This document shows positions 51,798 through 64,000 of a stretch of 64,000 nt of DNA, one piece after another (position 1 is the first letter of the stretch; every line of letters starts with the position of its first letter). Where the stretch lies: NCBI GenBank assembly GCA_028564675.1, contig JAOVVO010000295.1:30299-94298 (forward strand), read 5' to 3'. The position numbers and the translations under genes are program-made. Source of the stretch: Onchocerca lupi (taxonomy: Eukaryota > Nematoda > Chromadorea > Rhabditida > Onchocercidae). The notes under the pieces are model-generated. The model was not told the DNA's origin, made no database searches, and saw nothing but the letters and a program-made list of their open reading frames with translations.

Positions 51798-53258
51798 ATC
51801 TGTAATTATCAATTTCATGTCGAAATAAACGTAACATTTGTCAAAATCAATTTGTCTTCAACAATTATTCTCAAATAAAGTACGATTAAATATCCAAATA
51901 ATTTCATCACTCGCTTTTTCCAATTTTATTTTTCAAAATTTTTTAATCGTTCCTAATGACTTTTGTAGCATATTTTATATCTGCCATCGATATATTTTAG
52001 TTTAACTTTTCCTGCTTTAATCTCTTGAAATATACTAATCCACAAATATGTATTAATCTCTGCATTCCTTACTTGTTCTCAATCATTCGTACATGTTATC
52101 TTATCAATATTATCAACTGTTGTATTTTTCGTTTATTTCCAACTCCGATATCATATCATCAATTTTTACGATCTTTTCAATTACTATCAACTTCTCGTAT
52201 TATATTATTTCACGAATATGAGCAATCACTGTTTTCTTCACTTTCATTCCTTAACATTGTACTATTTCAAGGAAATCATCAATCCCTGCTTCACTTCTAC
52301 TCCACACTATTTCATCAACATCGTTATTCTCTGCAGCACCTCAAAAACCAAATCTATTTCACGATCTCGATATTTCTCAACAGCTACCAATTCAAACGGT
52401 CATCAAAATGAAGATATTGGAACCAGGGTGATGTAGACGCGTTGGAAGTTTATGATAGTTTTCCCGACCAGGGATAATGAAAATCGTATTCTCAAGAATC
52501 TTCTCGGAAAACTTCTGCAAGATTGCAGAGAATCTATAAGGCTTTCCCTCTTCTCAAACCCTATGAATTCATTTCGAAGTTAGATTTTTTGAGTCAAATA
52601 AAAAGTTTACTATTACTACTACCAATAGTAATAATGCCATTATTTTTCCCTTAAAATTTTCCAAAATTTAAAAATTAAAAAATTTCAATTAAAGAAAAAA
52701 ATTCATTTTATTTGGTATGAAAACGGTTGCTAATATGATTCCATCTCATTATACCATCTTGTCGTTTTTCTGATCTATCGAATTCAATTTTGCTGTTTAA
52801 TTGAAGAAAGTTTCTTTTCAAGCTACCGATTTTATTCTATGATTTTTAACACAACAGTTCGATGGATTCACATTCCATATCTAAATATCGTTCGTTTTTC
52901 TTTTACCCTTTTTTTTTTTCTAATTTCTATATTTTCAATTTTTTTTCCCTTAACTATTCTTTCTACTAATTTTTAATCCCAATTTAATTTCATATTTCAC
53001 ATTACTACTTTTTTTTTTTCCAACATTCATTTTATTTTCTCTAAATTTCATACATTATTCTCTCTGTTCGTAAACAAATCTTTCTGTTTCATTTTAAACG
53101 AAGAATTAGATGGAATTTCGCAGAAAGATAAAAAGTAACTTTAATTTTTTTCTGGAATATTATATCAGTTTTATTTCCAATTTCAAAAAACAATTCCATT
53201 TCTAATTTCTGGTCATTTTATTAATTTCATAAATGCTTTTGATAGTTTCATCTTTCAG
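51798..53258. other. Divergent intergenic region between XPG (-) and BLTP1 (+)
   Basis: About 1.46 kb separating the XPG start codon from the first BLTP1 exon I can recognise. It should contain both promoters and the missing BLTP1 start exon. Overlapping plus-strand frames are open at 52025-52411 (128 aa, Ile/Phe/Ser-rich, no recognised domain) and 52437-52586 (contains VFPTRDNENRILKNLLGKLL). I could not tie either to splice sites or a family. The rest is T-rich. Confidence 0.5.
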
Positions 53259-56200
53259 AGTTTTATAAATGACGTGTCACATTTAAGCATTATTTTCCTC
53301 ATTCTTTTTTGCATTTGGATTATTTTTTTAACATTTTACATATCACGTATTATTGGACCTATTGCTGCATATGTTTTCACATATATAGCTCGAAAATGTG
53401 GACTAAAATGCACCCTGAAATTGGGTTACTTTTTTAAATGATCATTAAATCAATCAAACTATCTTCATATGATTTATCTCCAATCATTTTGATCTTTGCA
53501 AGAATTTCAATTTCATTTATGCAAATTTCAATTAAATTTATATATGTTACACTTAATCCTATATAAATGGATTTTATTGTTTTGTTAAGTTACTAATCTG
53601 TAATTAAGCATAATTAGATTATTTTGCTCAAACTTTATCTTATTCTTTAATTTGAAAATAAATTTTTTTTTTCACATAAAATACCAAAGCATATTGAAAT
53701 ATGAAATGGAATCTAACATGTTAATGGTATCATTCTTCAATAAATCGTAATCTTCATCTTTTAGTCGTAATCATCAAAATTTAAAAAAATTAGTAAATTT
53801 ACGAAATTATTCTTCTCTTCATTTCTTATGCTTTTAAGGCTCATTATCAATCTCATTATTAGCTGGAAAGGTAATGTTTCGTCATTTCATATTTATATGT
53901 GAAGATTATACTATTTATTGTAATGATGGTTATCTTATCTTTTCATATTGGCGATATATCAAATTGATGGATCTTTATACGTCAAAGTTTGTTTCCAAAG
54001 TTTTACTCGACCAACGAGCTTAATCTAGGCTTGTTAGATTCCATCAAACTTGTTATGTTCTACAATGATATTATTTAACTATATCATTGAATCTTGAACA
54101 AATGATCAAATGCGACAAATAATTAAATTAGTTTTTTTTTTTTTTTTTTAAGAAAAGAAAATTAAAACATTCGAAATCTTATGATCATTTCGAAATTCTA
54201 GCTTAAAAGGTCGTTTATGTTTGATGTTAAACGGATTACGTATTCACATATACAATCGTTTGGAAGTATATCGGAAACTAGAAAAAGATCCTAAATTTGA
54301 AAAACTTTTCGCAACAATTTCGCAACAACAATATACCGATCAACTTTTGCATTCAAATGAAGATGCCATCAGTACTGTTAAAAAAAATTGATTTTTATAC
54401 TTAAAATTTTACGCTATCATTTCTAACATACTCAAGAAAAAATAAATACACTATTTGTAGAATACCAGTATCTTTTTTGTGTCATATAATTTGCAGTTAT
54501 TAATTAAAACTCATCCGCATAATTCAATTAATTATTTTATTAATCTAAGCAATCAATGAAGAAAGCATAAAAAAATAGATTCATTTACTTTTCATTTTTG
54601 TTTTTCCTAAGGAGCTTTCGTGATTGAGCTTAACATTTCCTTCAATAAGATTCTTATCTTTTGCTTAAACTTGGATTTATAATTTCAAGAATGAAATTCT
54701 CTGTAGAATTTATTAACAGAATTTTTGTGAAATTCGATATCGAATATCTTCTCAAACGAAATCAATCTGAAAAAAGTTTTTTTTTTTTTTAAAGTGGAAC
54801 GAATAGATGATAAAATAAAGTAATTGGGTGGTGATAAAGAATGATGTATTGATAAATTAGAAAGTGATTAGTTGATAATTCAATAGATTCAGGAAATGAT
54901 AATGAAGAATGATAGACTTCGCTATTGCAGGGAAAAATGACAAATTTCTGAAAAATTTTTGGTCATTTGTTGGCACAATACGCATATCTGTCAAAAATTT
55001 TCACATATATATTGGAAATCGTTTGTTACCTACAACGCTTGTCATTTTTTCACATAAAACATTGTGTAAGCTAAATTGATTTTCTAAATTTTTGTTAAAT
55101 ATTTGCTACACTACGTGGAATTACTTTATTTTCTGAAGATATGCTTTTCAAGTTTTAATGATTTATCACGTAACAGCTAAGTGAATCACACGTAATAGCT
55201 AAGTGAATCACACGTAAATGGAAATCTAATATGTGATGCTACATCACTTTGTGGTATATCAATAATATCATAATCATTTCATTCAAATATTGAATTACTT
55301 TATATATAATTGCTGTAAAATATAGTGCAGTGATTAGAAGCACATCATTATTATATTGAAATTGATTGCTGAAATTTGATTCATCCCAAACGATAATCCA
55401 ACATTCGTTATTTTGCATGAAAAATGAACGAAATAATTAATGATATAAAATTTATGAATGATATAAAATTTTCACGATTAATTTTAACTTCTAAGCTTGA
55501 ACTATACTATTCTTTCCTCAATTAATAACAAAGAAATGTGAAAGAAACGAGAACTAAGACTACTTTCTAGTTTTATATTTTTTAATTTTCAAATGAGAGA
55601 TTGAAATATCGTCATCGTTTATTCATTCATGAAAATTGATCTACTTAAGCATATTATTAACAGATTACCATTTTTTGATATATTTGTCCTATATTAGTTA
55701 CTTCATTTCAGTTTATAGAATAAAAAAATAAATGCGGAATACTTGGATGATTTGGATTATGTGTTTTTTTTTTCTGGAAAAATGATTTTTCTATTCTATT
55801 TGGTTAAGAGAAAGAAAATTTATAGTTACTGGACGGTTGAAAAAAGTAAACAATACTGAGCTATTTGTATGCTCCATTAATGGTTCAAATTTTTCAATTT
55901 CCTTAAATAATAACGAAGAATACGATGAAACTTATTCATGGAATTTGTGGAAACGATACAATGCACCTCGAACAATGGGAAGTGGCTTCAAAGTTCTTCA
56001 AAATGCTACACTGAAAGCAATTTATCGCCAAAGTATCCTTGGTATTATCAAATTTCATTTTTGAAGCTAATTTTCAAACCTCCTATAAACTAATTAGCAA
56101 GATCAAACGATTGCAATCAGTAGCATTTAAATCATGTAGAAATCGATTGCAGTGAATCCACTATTTATAAATATGACTGAAATGTTTACCATAATGGTAT

Positions 56201-56457
56201 ATATGGCATTTATTTCCACCATTTCTAAAATTGATCAATGATTCGAATGATTTTAAGCCAATTTAAAATTTCTGAAATTAATGATATGATTTTAAGCTAA
56301 ATTACTTAAAAAAAAAATTATTTTTTATTACATATTATGTGTAAAATATTCAATTTAAATATTATAACATTCATTCAGCAGCATGTTTAAATTGGTTGAA
56401 AAAAATAATTTTGGAAAAAAATTACATACTTATTTAAGCATGTAATTTTGATTTTAG

Positions 56458-56496
<39 letters not shown>

Positions 56497-59400
56497 TTAT
56501 TTTAGTTGGTTCATTATCAGAACCAATTTGCGATCTGAATGTTAATTTTGGCGAAAATGTAGCGATCGCATACGGTCCTTGGGCTGAAGCATGTCGAGTT
56601 GCTTTTGTCAACTACTTTTTTCCAACAGATTTCACGTATGTTACATCAACGACACCGACGTATGTTTAGATGCAATGAATTTTTTGATTTCTGCCGATTG
56701 CACTTGAGGAAACGATTTTAGTAAAATAATAGCTTTATATCAATTACTGATATCTGACAAGATAAAATTCATATAAAAGACGTTAAATATTGTCGGAAGT
56801 TCTTTATATAGTAATAGAAACGAATCTTGGTTAGAAAAGTTTTATTGCTTCGCTTGCATTATGAGACAGAATAAATGCAAATAAAATCACGATTGCAATT
56901 AATCGTAGTAGAGATGGTTTGTTAGAAGAGTACTGATTATCGAGTAAGTTGAGTGACTGTTGAATTGATTAATTGAGTAATCACTGAATGCTTACTGATC
57001 CCTTTTATATTGATAATCTTTGGTCTTTTGTAGATGGTGAATCACGATGTTATAGAAAGGGTTTAGTTATCAAGACAAAGGATAAGAGATAGACAATGCT
57101 TGCAATTTTAAACAATGCAAAAAAAAAAAAAAAAAAAACACAAGCTTCAGTCCTTACAATATTCCAGACAATTAACATGGTTTACAAGAAATTAGACAAA
57201 ACACATAAGCTTTAGCAAATCGGAAGATACGGGAATAAAGGCTTTTGTATAAGATATGGATAAATGACTGAGAAATATTACAAATTTCTATTATACATAT
57301 ATTTTGATTATTCTATCATATTAATATTGTAAAATATCTTGTTTTACCGACAGGTATACAGAATGTCACGCGTCATTGCTATTTTATATTTTACTGCTAG
57401 ACATTTAAATAATGCACACATTACATGTTAGTTAACTTTAATGAAATTTAATTTTGCAAATCAAAACCTGAATAATTTTAACATTATCATATCATTCTTA
57501 GCGAATTATCAAAAAGTAGTGAGCGTAAAATACCGTTGAAAATGGATATTACATTGACGATGAATGGTAGAACAACGATTAATTTATGGTTCATGCCACA
57601 AGATGAATCGAATACTGTGGCTGTGATTATCAAAAATGGTTTTTCGATAAGAGTATGTTGGGCTTGATACTGTAATTCGGAAATATTTGACTAATCATTT
57701 TGTCATCATGAGAAATAGGGCACTTTTCCGAACTCCTAAATAAGCCAAAGATCATGTTAGTTAATTTAGATTGATTGATCCAAATTAATCAAACTTATAA
57801 AGTAATTAAAGATGATTTAAGAGCCAATATTGTTGATGATTTCCAGAAAATTTTTTGCTCGGTAATGACCTTCCCTCATGCAGTCTTGTTAAATCTTGTA
57901 TCTGTCAGAGAGGCATATTTAGAGAAATACAATTAGAACAAAGTAGTAGTAATAATACCGTAATGCAGTTGTTATTGAAATTTTAAGTCTTTAACAAAAT
58001 TTTTTCATACTATTGAATCAATAATTGATTTGAAAGATTCATTACACTTCTTATTTAATATTTACAAAATTAAAGATGGAAAATCCACTAGTGATAGCTG
58101 AAGAAGGATACAAAATGATAACACGATTCAACATGAAAGATGTACAATTTCTTCCAACTTCTGGATTTCGGAAATTAATTTCATATGAGGAATTAACGAT
58201 AGAGAGTAATATGCATATTCCAAAACAATACGGAGAGATTGAAAAATATGAAATTTTGATGAATATTAACCGAGCTACAATGTGGTGCGTGTGGGATCAC
58301 ATTGTCTTCTTACAGGTATCCTTTCAATTTTACTGATATTCAGTCCATGTGTTTGAATTCTTTGCATTTTAGAAATTTGAATTTGAATTCATTTAATATT
58401 TCTCTCAGAAGAGAAAAAAAATAAGAATTCTATAATATATCATTTATAATAATGGTATTACAGGATTTTATAAATGAACTTTCGGCATATTATACGGAAG
58501 ATTTGGCACAATTTGTGCCACAAATTTGGAACTTTCGAATAGAATTCATTCATGCGGAATTTATTTTTGTTACCAATGATAAAAATTGGGTGGATATAAG
58601 GTATATTATCAATTATCTTTATTAATTATAAATTATAATAGTAGCAAAAAAATGGATCATCCATTTTTTCATCTTTTCAGTACTACTACTAATGAATTTT
58701 TCGATTCCGAAGCAAAATGAGAAATTCATCCCGCTTCATTTTAAAGAATCATATTTAATAAAGGAATTTTGAATTGAATATCAGATACCTCCCAGCAGAT
58801 GACCTCTTAGCGATGCTTAGAATTTCGGTTCAATAATTAATTTCGAAAAACTTATTTCGTTCGAAATGACATAAAGGTTTAGAATATTTTTGTCAATGTT
58901 ATCCATCAAATAATCTCGCTTTTCTCCTTGCTTCATTTTTTGGAGCCATACTAAGGCGATGAACGGTATTTCTAGATGATATTTGTTATTCAACCCAAAA
59001 ATTACTGAACAAATATATCACCCTTGAAAATTTTAAGTTTCTTTTACACTCAAAATACATGACTTTTATAAGAATAATTTTTTGAATTGTTAATTTGAAA
59101 TTATTTTAAAGTTTTGGAATTGAAAGCTTACTTCTCTGAATGATTTAGCAATCCACTGAATAACTTTCTGATTGCTTTTGTTGCGGAACGATTTACAATC
59201 AATTGCAATATGGATAAAACTGATTTTTGTCCTCAAGTTCGTCACTATAATGGCGAAATGATTGCCAGTAAAGCTATTGCTATCAAATTTCATGTACCTA
59301 AACGAAGTACCTTATCACCAGTAATACATACTCTTTATGATAATTCATTCTTTTCAAGCATCTATGAATCAGTAACTATTGATATCGATGGGGTAACTTT

Positions 59401-62400
59401 TATCAATTATCTGACTTTTTTTTTTTTTTCGAATTGGAAACTTTTGCTATTATTCAAAATTTATTCTTTCTTATAACCCAATTTAATCATTTCTAATCAT
59501 TATCCTTACATATATCATTGTGAATTATTGCAAATTTATTTTCTAAAATAGTCGAATGAAGTTTCCTCAATAATACTTTTAAAATGGTTGAATGAAAGAA
59601 ATTTCTTCAGTAATATAATAAATTTGATTTAAAATTTTGAAAAATTTGGAAATTTATCAGGAAATCGTTTAAGTGGAATAAGATGCAAATCAACAGTAAC
59701 ATGTTTATTATTTTTGTAATGTTTAAAAAATTTAATCTTAATTTTAGAGTTGGCTAGATTTTTTACGTACTCAACAAATTATATTCACATGTGATTGTTT
59801 ATGGCATCCGATATATTCTCCATATCAAAGTGATTTACCGACACGAATTCAAACTACTTCAACAACCCGACATCCAGCTCATCCATTTGAGCTAGAACCC
59901 AATTTCGCTCAAATAGAAGTAGGTTACAATAGATACAATGCATAATCAACCTTTCTTACTAATATTTCATCCCTTCATTCCTTTCAAATATTTTAAAAAT
60001 TGATTGTATGAATTTAAAATAAACGAACATTAATGATCATTTTAGATTGTAATTCAGCCACCGGAATTGTTTCTTTTCGGTTTTGCCTGCTGGATTATCA
60101 AAAATTTTATTAACGACTATTTTATTTTATACTATCAGGTTAGGTGTAATACAACTTTTTTGAAATGAACTTAATTTTTATAATTGAAAATTTCCAAATA
60201 AATTAAGATAATTGAAATAATAATATGCGTCTTATAATATACTTTAAAGAATATGTTTTTTTCTCTTTTAAATTCAAATTTACTAAGTTTAAAATTATAT
60301 AATTCTGGAATTCTTAATTTCGAAACAGTAAATAAATACAATAAATATCAAATTGAAGAATAATTTGTTTGAAATGTTTAAAATAATCAATTTAAATTAT
60401 GTCTTAAATTTCTTATTTATCGAATATTTGAATATCGATTACTTCATTTAATTTCAAATTTCTCATTGCCACAGTAATCCTCGAATTGCTCTTTCTATGC
60501 TTCAATCATTCTGCCATACTTTTTATTTCTTTAACCATGAGAATGATTTCATGATAAATTTGCATAAAATTGTAGCAATTAGATATCGATTCCTATCAAG
60601 CCTATGCATCACTTTCGGGAAGACTTTACGGTGATGTGGAACATGAAATTGAAAAGTATCGACCGTTGGATGTAAAACTAAGTCTTCGGCTTCAGAAGGT
60701 TCATGGACACTTTCTTACCCATGTTGTCAAAACAACGGGTGAAAATCCCGGTGATTCTTTACTATTAATTCATTTTCGAATCCATAAACGTAATAATTTT
60801 CCGGAATTTTATTTAAGTTTTAATATTTCATGCATTGTTTTATTGCAGATACTTGTCCAACAATGAAAATTGACATTATGGTTATAGAAATGGTACGAAA
60901 AATCCGTGATTTACAATGTCAAGTTGGTAATTTTCTCTCATGAAATTCCAAAATTTTAATTTCTTTTTTGTCTACAAATGCTGCAAAAAACAAAAAAAAA
61001 AAAAAGAAAAAGTTATCAAAATTTTTTTATAGATTACTGTGAGCTTATAGAATTATATAAAATGACAAAAAATTGAAATTTTCACGCTATTTAGAAAATT
61101 TTTGTTAGGCTAAATCTATTATTTATTATTATCAGTTGTGATTTTGAAGAAATTGTACAAAATATTTGTATAATCAGTTTAGTTTTGTATAATTGGTTTT
61201 TATAAATTTTATAATTAGTCTTTATTCAATCATTTCAAACAATAGAAAATTTTATTTCATGCTACCACAATTTTTTACTTGAATAAGGAGCAGAAAAAAA
61301 AAACAATAATTAAAATTTTTAGATAATTATTGCTGGATTGCAAATATTCTCCCAAGAATCCGAATCATTCAAAAAAATACAAGATTGTCTTTTATCGATT
61401 GATCAAATTGCCATACGTCTGAATTCATTTTCATCTGAATTGAACATTCCATGGAGTGCAAGTGTTGTTGAATATGCTTGTGCATGGGAAATAATTATAA
61501 GCGAAATTATAGTTAAAATTGATCCAATAGAAGTAAATTTTTTTTAAATTATATTTTAAATTAATCGACTTAATTTAGTTGTTAATTTTTTTAAATGTGA
61601 AAATTTCAAAAATGTTGATAAGAATTTTTCAACTCGCCTATAATTTTTGAAGTTTTCCTTGTAATTTTATAGTTTTTAAATTTCCTCATAATTTTATAGA
61701 CCAACTAAGAAATAACATCGCTTATGTCACGTCTTTTTTTTAGTGACACTAAAATTAGGATAGATAGAAAAATCAAAAAAACTGAAGTTAACATGCAGTT
61801 TTTTGAACTGCAAAATCAGTAGCCTATTAAAAAATTTAGCGATAAAGCATAAGTTTACATATTCAAATGATTACATTTCAAGTTATAATTTAGAATTTTT
61901 AAGTAAAATTTTTATTAAAATGGCTTTCATTGCAGTTAGTATGTTTTGCGCAAATAATAGAAAGTTTTTTGCTATTATCTGCAGCAATTGATGAAGAACT
62001 TCTGATACCTGAAATGTTAGTTTATAGATGTTTGATTATCATTATCTCAATAATCAATTTTCATCATCCATAAATTATTAATTATTCGAATCATATTTGA
62101 AGTATTTTTTTTCCATCTTCATTATGATTTGAGCTGAGAAAACGAAAAATTAATTTTGATTATTTCTTCAAAATTAATTCGTATTATTTTTCATCTTCGA
62201 ATTTCTAGATTCACTGTAATCATTCAAAAGTATTTGAAATACAGAAATATTTCGAATGTTTTGACAATAGTACCAATACAAATATTTGATTGACAAATGT
62301 CACATAAAAGAAAATATTTTTTTCGCAAACTTCGAGTAAAAGCCAAAAAGAAATTTACCGGAATATATATTCAGAAAGAAAAAAAAGAAAAAAGGAAATC

Positions 62401-64000
62401 AAAACATTCAAATATTTTTTCTTTTCTTTTCTGTTTTGATCATTTTTTGAGTTTTTAACCGTATTTTATTCAATTTATGCGTAAAATATTATTACGTAAA
62501 GCTTTGGAGCATGAATGCGTTTTATATTTCAATATTCGGATATGATGACAATTATTCAGAAAATTGTTATAATTGCTAAAAAGTGAAAGTAACAAAAGGA
62601 GAAAACATTATTAATCAATTCAAAGCTTTTTTTTTTTAATTTCAGGTATAATATATGTCATCACATGAATGATGTGCGCACTTGTCCACATTCAAATCTT
62701 GAAATAGTCGATCAGGAAAATCGTAATCAAAATTGCGAATGCTCGGAAAATGTTTGATTTTCTTTTTTTAGTTTTTTCTGAATATTTAAATATGGAAATT
62801 TTACATAAATTTCCAATGCTTCAATAATTTACACATGTATCTATGAATTTTTCTATCAAAAAGTGCGAAAATTCCGTGATAATTGATAAGGCTACTCTAA
62901 GCTTGCTGAAGATTTCAAAATTACTAATATGAAATGTTATCATTCAGAAAAAAAAAAAGATAATTTTAAATCTTCATACTTCTAATGTTTTGATGTAAGC
63001 TATGGTGCATGTTGTTTTTATATTTGTTATCAGCTGATTAAACATGCAAAAAATAGATAAGCTAATCAAATCTATACTATTTGTCATATGAGGCGTGATA
63101 AATAATTACGCCCTCTCCAAGCATCTGAATATTAAATGCAAGCTTGTCATCATTTCGATAGCCTATCATATCAATTAGCTATCATATCACTCTAGCAATT
63201 TGTCCATTTGTTGTTTTGGAAATGGTAGAAATACTTTGATTGCAATAAAAAAATTTAATTAATTTTTGTAGTTAAAATATATTTTGATTCGTATTGGTAT
63301 CGATTTGATGAATATTGTCATCATGGATGATATCGCCATGGTGTGCATATTAATGGAACCTCTCCGGATATGCACCTGTAATTGTCATGAATTCTCGTTT
63401 TGTTCCAGTTTTCTATTTGGCATTCTTCAGGTAAATGCCTTTTTACCATATAAAATCATTAACTTTTGCAAATTTTGTACTCTTTCAAATCAATAAATCT
63501 TACAAATTATTATCCTTATTAAATCAATAAATTTTGTGAATTCGAATAATCCATCAATAATGCCGCAACAATGAAATATTTCTTTTACATTTTTGTAAGC
63601 AAGTCTTCTGGGATTTTTTTTTATGATTTTCGTGAAATTTTACCTTAATACAGAAATTCGTCATCATTATAATCCTTTTTTTCTCTTTTTTTTTTCAGTT
63701 AGATTTCAAACAATTTATCAAATGTTCAAGAAACAAGACAAATGACAATGAATGGCTTGAATGTGGATCAGCTCATTTTCAAGATATTGAATTTGAAATT
63801 CGACTACCATTTTCATCTAAAAACTTATATCTTATGAATGAGCGAAAGAAGTTTCTAACGATGCACGACGAATATACGAAACGGTTTGTCGCTAATTATT
63901 TCAATCCAATTAAACGAGAAAAAAAAAAGTTTCAATATAATGAAAAAAAAAAAAAAAAAAGAAAAAGCAATGGTTTTTTTTTTGCCGAAGTGTACAGCCG
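53259..64000 (+). CDS. lpd-3: Bridge-like lipid transfer protein BLTP1 (KIAA1109/Tweek/LPD-3), N-terminal about 958 aa; continues past the window
   Basis: Giant tube-shaped (RBG/chorein-like) protein that moves phospholipids between ER and plasma membrane. Exons: 53259-53424, 53839-53980, 54202-54371, 55826-56041, 56506-56659, 57502-57652, 58076-58315, 58464-58600, 59149-59392, 59748-59918, 60046-60141, 60576-60750, 60849-60922, 61323-61532, 61936-62015, 62646-62751, 63272-63430 and 63699-63883. Phases match throughout, using a weak donor at 60922. An N-terminal membrane helix (SIIFLILFCIWIIFLTFY) is followed by the first chorein-like strands (SLSISLLAGKVMFRHF, DGYLIFSYWRYIK, LNGLRIHIYNRLEVYRKL). 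KIAA1109-specific blocks follow in order: AYGPWAEACRVAFVNYFFP, INLWFMPQDESNTVAV, EEGYKMITRFNMKDVQFLP, FVPQIWNFRIEF, CLWHPIY, LQKVHGHFLTH and LKYILIRIGIDLMNI. The assignment rests on remembered family sequence. The start exon was not found; exon 53259 enters in phase 0 without an in-frame ATG. Animal homologues exceed 4000 aa, so most of the gene lies to the right. Confidence 0.92.
56458..56489. repeat. Poly-A tract of about 30 bp in BLTP1 intron 4
   Basis: An uninterrupted A run a few bases upstream of exon 56506-56659, with only ACTAAAAATTATTTTAG between. The acceptor therefore has an A-rich rather than pyrimidine-rich upstream tract. The tract length may be unreliable in the assembly. Confidence 0.8.

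Noticed and set aside
58681..58720. Possible alternative BLTP1 exon (S-T-T-T-N-E-F-F-D-S-E-A-K then stop) after a TTTTCAG acceptor
   Set aside because: It would enter in phase but meets a TGA with no GT donor. Skipping directly from 58600 to 59149 is in phase and continues the conserved block, so it is not used; a minor truncating isoform is conceivable.
1..64000. CRISPR arrays, bacterial operons, integrases, plasmid or phage modules
   Set aside because: None seen. The spliced animal genes and composition make this eukaryotic nuclear DNA; the tandem repeats lack the spacer structure of CRISPR.

Overview
The window reads as nuclear DNA of a nematode, most likely a spirurid/filarial worm. It is very AT-rich with long A/T homopolymers. 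Genes are split into many short exons (mostly 60-250 nt) with GT-AG introns of about 100-800 nt and acceptors of the TTTCAG/TTTTAG type. The proteins are animal ones. There are no bacterial operons, rRNA, tRNA or CRISPR arrays that I can recognise. All gene models were built by hand: exons were joined only where donor and acceptor phases agree and the protein continues a recognisable family. Positions where that fails are stated. The genus is an inference; no database search was possible.

Layout, left to right. (1) 1522-4493 (+): a complete six-exon class-A-like GPCR. (2) 7179-12212 (-): a multi-exon gene I cannot name. (3) 13089-15539 (-): AMP-activated protein kinase beta subunit, five exons, 290 aa, with an N-myristoylation start, a glycogen-binding CBM48 and the ASC domain. 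(4) 17508-18551 (+): 3' part of a coiled-coil/acidic-serine-rich protein, unidentified. A decayed copy of the AMPK-beta exon 1/intron 1 junction lies just upstream of it. (5) 19112-21981 (-): mitochondrial ADP/ATP carrier, eight exons, 304 aa. (6) 21982-26486: non-coding, with a diverged direct repeat and one possible tiny exon. (7) 26487-34331 (-): quiescin sulfhydryl oxidase (QSOX), 15 exons, 660 aa, with all three CxxC motifs and a C-terminal membrane anchor. (8) 34332-44122: a gene desert of about 9.8 kb with several minisatellites. (9) 44123-51797 (-): XPG/ERCC5-type structure-specific endonuclease, 20 exons, with all catalytic acids. (10) 53259 to beyond the right edge (+): N-terminal part of the giant bridge-like lipid-transfer protein BLTP1/KIAA1109/Tweek (C. 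elegans LPD-3), 18 exons visible.

The genes do not form a pathway. They are housekeeping or signalling genes: energy sensing (AMPK-beta), mitochondrial nucleotide exchange (ANT), secretory disulfide formation (QSOX), DNA repair (XPG) and inter-membrane lipid transfer (BLTP1). XPG and BLTP1 are head to head and may share a divergent promoter. The unnamed gene lies 0.9 kb downstream of AMPK-beta on the same strand, a spacing compatible with, but not proof of, a nematode operon. I found no mobile element with coding capacity and no clearly new system. The best leads are the unidentified genes, the partial duplication of AMPK-beta, the substitutions in family signature motifs, and several intronic/intergenic tandem repeats.
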